From contig SVEW01000046.1 of the NCBI GenBank assembly GCA_015057205.1, positions 1 through 16,767 on the forward strand: DNA of 16,767 nt, given 5' to 3'. Position numbers and translations under genes: made by a program. Origin of the DNA: Lachnospiraceae bacterium (GTDB lineage: Bacteria > Bacillota > Clostridia > Lachnospirales > Lachnospiraceae). Positions 14,840 to 16,767 of the stretch are shown in pieces; positions within the stretch are counted from its first letter, which is position 1, and the number at the start of each line of letters is the position of its first letter. Under the pieces are notes generated by a model that was not told where the DNA came from, did not search any database, and was given only the letters and a program-made list of their open reading frames with translations.

Positions 14840-14886
14840 CTACCATATCTTGTTTGCGAATTATATTTTAACTCAATATCTAGTAG
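14840..14886. promoter_or_regulatory. Pair of NrdR boxes controlling the nrd operon
   Basis: Two 16-bp sites resembling acaCwATATaTwGtgt: CCATATCTTGT core at 14843-14853 and CAATATCTAGT core at 14874-14884. Core to core is 31 bp, three helical turns, the spacing reported for paired NrdR boxes. They flank and overlap the promoter -10 (14860-14865). NrdR is an ATP-cone repressor that binds when dATP is high. The gene for NrdR is not in the window. Confidence 0.75.
14860..14865 (-). promoter_or_regulatory. -10 element of the nrdD promoter
   Basis: A perfect TATAAT lies on the minus strand about 40 bases before the nrdD start. Seventeen to eighteen bases upstream there is only a weak -35 (TTCTAC or TTTCTA), overlapped by the distal NrdR box. 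Confidence 0.6.
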
Positions 14887-14924
14887 AAATCAAGCCCTTT
14901 CTCTCCCTGATTTTCCTATTTTCC

Positions 14925-15605
14925 TTACAAGCAATCTGGCTTGTCTACCTGCCTTCCAAGGCTAATATCCAAATTCCCATTCCTTGTCCGGATTTCATCC
15001 AACATTGCCTTCGTAGAAATCCCACTCTTTAATACTACGTCCAGGGTAATCTTATATAGACTACCCATGTTACTGGTTTTTACCTCTTCATAACTGTAGC
15101 TTGTTAAGTATTTCTGAAAAATATCCTCAAACTTTCCTTCATAATCCAAATTCTCAGGCACCGTTATCTTTAAAGTGCGATGACCTTCAGAAGCATCTCC
15201 GAACTTGCATACATTAAGTAGAATGTTCAGGAAAGAAATCAGTACAGAAAATAACACTGCAACACCAATGTAACCCATACCGGTTGCAAGACCTACGGCC
15301 ATGGCAAGGAACACACTGGTGATTTCCTGTCCTCTGCCGGCCACGGAACGGAACCTCACAAGGCTAAAAGCTCCTGCTACCGCAACACCGGTTCCAATAT
15401 TACCATTTACCAGAATGATTACCAGCTCTACAATGGAAGGAAGTAAGGCTAAGGTAATGGCAAAACTCTGGGAGCATTTGTTTTTTACCATAAAGGCTGT
15501 GGCAATAAAAAAGCCACACAACAATGAAGTTATCGTGGCCACCCCGAATTGGGCCGCAGTAAAGGTTCCGTTTGTTAAAATCGATGAAAATATATTAGTC
15601 AGCAT
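14925..15605 (-). CDS. DUF4956 membrane protein
   Basis: The protein has 226 residues from ATG 15605, with AAGGAG nine bases upstream; a TTG two codons earlier lies too close to that site. The N-terminal half has four predicted transmembrane helices (about 18-38, 46-66, 72-90, 97-132 as one or two helices) with the family signature GAFSLVRFRSVAGRGQEIT between them. The C-terminal 90 residues form a soluble domain. DUF4956 proteins are commonly encoded beside VTC-domain polyphosphate polymerases and may serve polyphosphate or ion transport; their activity is not established. Its start overlaps the end of the VTC gene by 11 bases. No CotH-type gene, a frequent third partner, follows. Confidence 0.85.
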   Translation of the reverse strand: MLTNIFSSILTNGTFTAAQFGVATITSLLCGFFIATAFMVKNKCSQSFAITLALLPSIVELVIILVNGNIGTGVAVAGAFSLVRFRSVAGRGQEITSVFLAMAVGLATGMGYIGVAVLFSVLISFLNILLNVCKFGDASEGHRTLKITVPENLDYEGKFEDIFQKYLTSYSYEEVKTSNMGSLYKITLDVVLKSGISTKAMLDEIRTRNGNLDISLGRQVDKPDCL

Positions 15606-16362
15606 ACGCAATCACTCCTTTTTCTAAACTTCGCGCGGCAGTCTGTCTGCTTACCATATTTGCCGCTTTTTCACAAATCATCATAGTATATCCTCTTCCA
15701 TATTTGGAGAAGGAGGCGGGGAATATCTCAAGTTCACTTAAGACTTTGGATAAAGAAAGGGGCATGGCACTTGCTACCTTAATTTCCATCATATATTCCC
15801 CATCGTTCAAGATTGGTGTTCCTTCCGGGATTTCTCGTAAATCCAAAACATCGGTGTTCCACCGTATGTTTGTGTCAAATGTTACCCGAAAATCCGGATC
15901 CTCAATGCCGGCCATTGCAATACGATCATAACAAATCGTCATAGCCGGTTGTAATCCCGGGTACCTCCTACACAGCGCTGCAATCTCTTTTGAAATCTGG
16001 GAATTATCTATCGCTTCCCCGCCATGAAGCAAATAATTGAAGGATTTCCGGTAAGGTGCGGAAATTCTTCTCTTGTAAACTATACCATCATATTTTTTCT
16101 TAATCTCAATAAAAGAATTGGTATCATCCTTCGTCTCCCCGTAAGTACGAAGTCTTAATTTTTCCTTGTACATCGGTTTTTCTAAAGACGTACGAATCAG
16201 CTCATAATTTGGCGTATCATAATAGATATTGTTAATTCTGGTTTTTCCGTATTTGTCAATCTTTGCTATTTTTTCAAGCTCCGGAAACAGCTTATCAAAC
16301 TGCTCTTTACTTAGCAGGTATTTCACTTCCGTTCGTTTAAATACCTCTTTATATTCGCTCAT
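15595..16362 (-). CDS. VTC-domain polyphosphate polymerase-like protein
   Basis: The protein has 255 residues from ATG 16362, preceded by GAGGTG at six bases; a GTG three codons earlier is less well placed. The VTC domain spans nearly the whole protein. It is the catalytic tunnel fold that in yeast Vtc4 makes polyphosphate from ATP. Visible marks: the N-terminal KRTEVKYLLS, the basic strand YKEKLRLRTYG, FIEIKKKYDGIVYKRR, CYDRIAM, MEIKV and the terminal SKYGRGY. Acidic and basic tunnel residues appear retained. There are no transmembrane segments or SPX domain, so it is a free-standing bacterial version that overlaps a DUF4956 gene. Its promoter lies somewhere in 16380-16438, where I see only the suggestive TTTAAGGTT / TGTAAGATG pair on the minus strand. 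Confidence 0.85.
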   Translation of the reverse strand: MSEYKEVFKRTEVKYLLSKEQFDKLFPELEKIAKIDKYGKTRINNIYYDTPNYELIRTSLEKPMYKEKLRLRTYGETKDDTNSFIEIKKKYDGIVYKRRISAPYRKSFNYLLHGGEAIDNSQISKEIAALCRRYPGLQPAMTICYDRIAMAGIEDPDFRVTFDTNIRWNTDVLDLREIPEGTPILNDGEYMMEIKVASAMPLSLSKVLSELEIFPASFSKYGRGYTMMICEKAANMVSRQTAARSLEKGVIAYAD

Positions 16363-16438
16363 CTTTCTCACCTCAATTTCCTGTTCTTGTTGAATCTGGA
16401 TTCATCTTACAGTGTGAACCTTAAACGAATATTAAAAA

Positions 16439-16767
16439 TATAAAAGAAATGGGGAAAACTGGGAGCGGTGCCCATTCCCCCTGGGTGCCTGGGCAAAACT
16501 GAACGCGATAGTGCTAGTTTTGCCCACTTTTCCGGCCACGCTGGGCAAAATCCACTGCGATTTCTCTGATTTTGCCCATTTCTTCTTCTTCGCTGGGCAT
16601 AATCCACTACGATTGCTATGGTTTTGCCCATTTTCACGGTCACGCTGGGCATAATCCGCTGCGATTTCCCTGATTTTGCCCATTTCTTCTTCCTCTCTGG
16701 GCAGAATCCACCACGATTTCTATGGTTTTGCCCATTTTCACGGTCACGCTGGGCATAATCCACTGCG
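16439..16767. repeat. 52-bp tandem array of inverted-repeat units, continuing past the window
   Basis: GGGCA begins units at 16491, 16543, 16595, 16647, 16699 and 16751, every 52 bases without exception, with a decayed unit at 16439. Each unit is 35 bp, with GGGCAWAATC at one end and GATTTTGCCC or GGTTTTGCCC at the other, so it can form a hairpin of up to 10 bp. A 17-bp spacer follows. Spacers alternate between a CT-rich type (ATTTCTTCTTCTTCGCT) and a second type (ATTTTCACGGTCACGCT), giving a 104-bp higher-order repeat. Open frames across it on the minus strand arise because the repeat lacks stops, and 52 is not a multiple of three. The true right end is outside the window. Confidence 0.9.

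Noticed and set aside
16407..16763. Open frames of 118 and 83 residues (minus strand) across the 52-bp array, with repeated DYAQR / GFCP text
   Set aside because: The repeat unit happens to lack stops. Because 52 is not a multiple of three, all frames give similar text, which argues for non-coding repeats.

Overview
The window looks like chromosomal DNA from an anaerobic clostridium, most likely a Lachnospiraceae member. The grounds are moderate-to-low GC, AGGAGG-type ribosome binding sites throughout, an oxygen-sensitive class III ribonucleotide reductase operon with a NrdR-box pair, a VTC-domain/DUF4956 pair, a T-box element, and several small genes of a style I associate with that family. 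No rRNA or tRNA genes and no recognisable phage or insertion-sequence genes are visible.

Layout. (1) 1-1465, plus strand: the last codons of an ECF-type sigma factor followed by a membrane protein that looks like its anti-sigma factor. (2) 1466-4260: an accessory-looking stretch. It holds an orphan 3' half of a T-box leader (minus strand, no gene behind it), then two related arrays of inverted-repeat-bounded units with a 63-bp period (A at 1681-2108, B at 3680-4113). Between the arrays lie a broken C-terminal fragment of a BspA-like surface protein and a gene for a PD-(D/E)XK-nuclease-like protein. (3) 4269-4901, minus: a cytoplasmic protein of unknown function. (4) 5138-8638, plus: histidine kinase, response regulator, CPA2-type cation/proton antiporter and a small membrane protein. 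A 15-bp hairpin covers the antiporter ribosome binding site. (5) 8712-11534, minus: a helical protein of unknown function, then a secreted serpin whose stop codon is embedded in the ribosome binding site of a biotin-protein ligase gene. (6) 11641-14886, minus: nrdD, nrdG and a third overlapping gene of unknown function, behind a promoter flanked by two NrdR boxes exactly 31 bp apart. (7) 14925-16362, minus: a polyphosphate-polymerase-like VTC protein overlapping a DUF4956 membrane protein. (8) 16439 to the window end: a 52-bp tandem array in which every unit carries a perfect or near-perfect inverted repeat, and spacers alternate to give a 104-bp higher-order repeat.

The most unusual material is non-coding. 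The two array families (63 bp and 52 bp) differ in sequence but share one plan: a 35-41 bp unit closed by inverted repeats, a 17-22 bp spacer, and a period close to a whole number of DNA helical turns. The nuclease-like gene sits between two direct copies of the 63-bp array. The RBS-sequestering hairpin before the antiporter and the orphan T-box are the clearest RNA-level signals.
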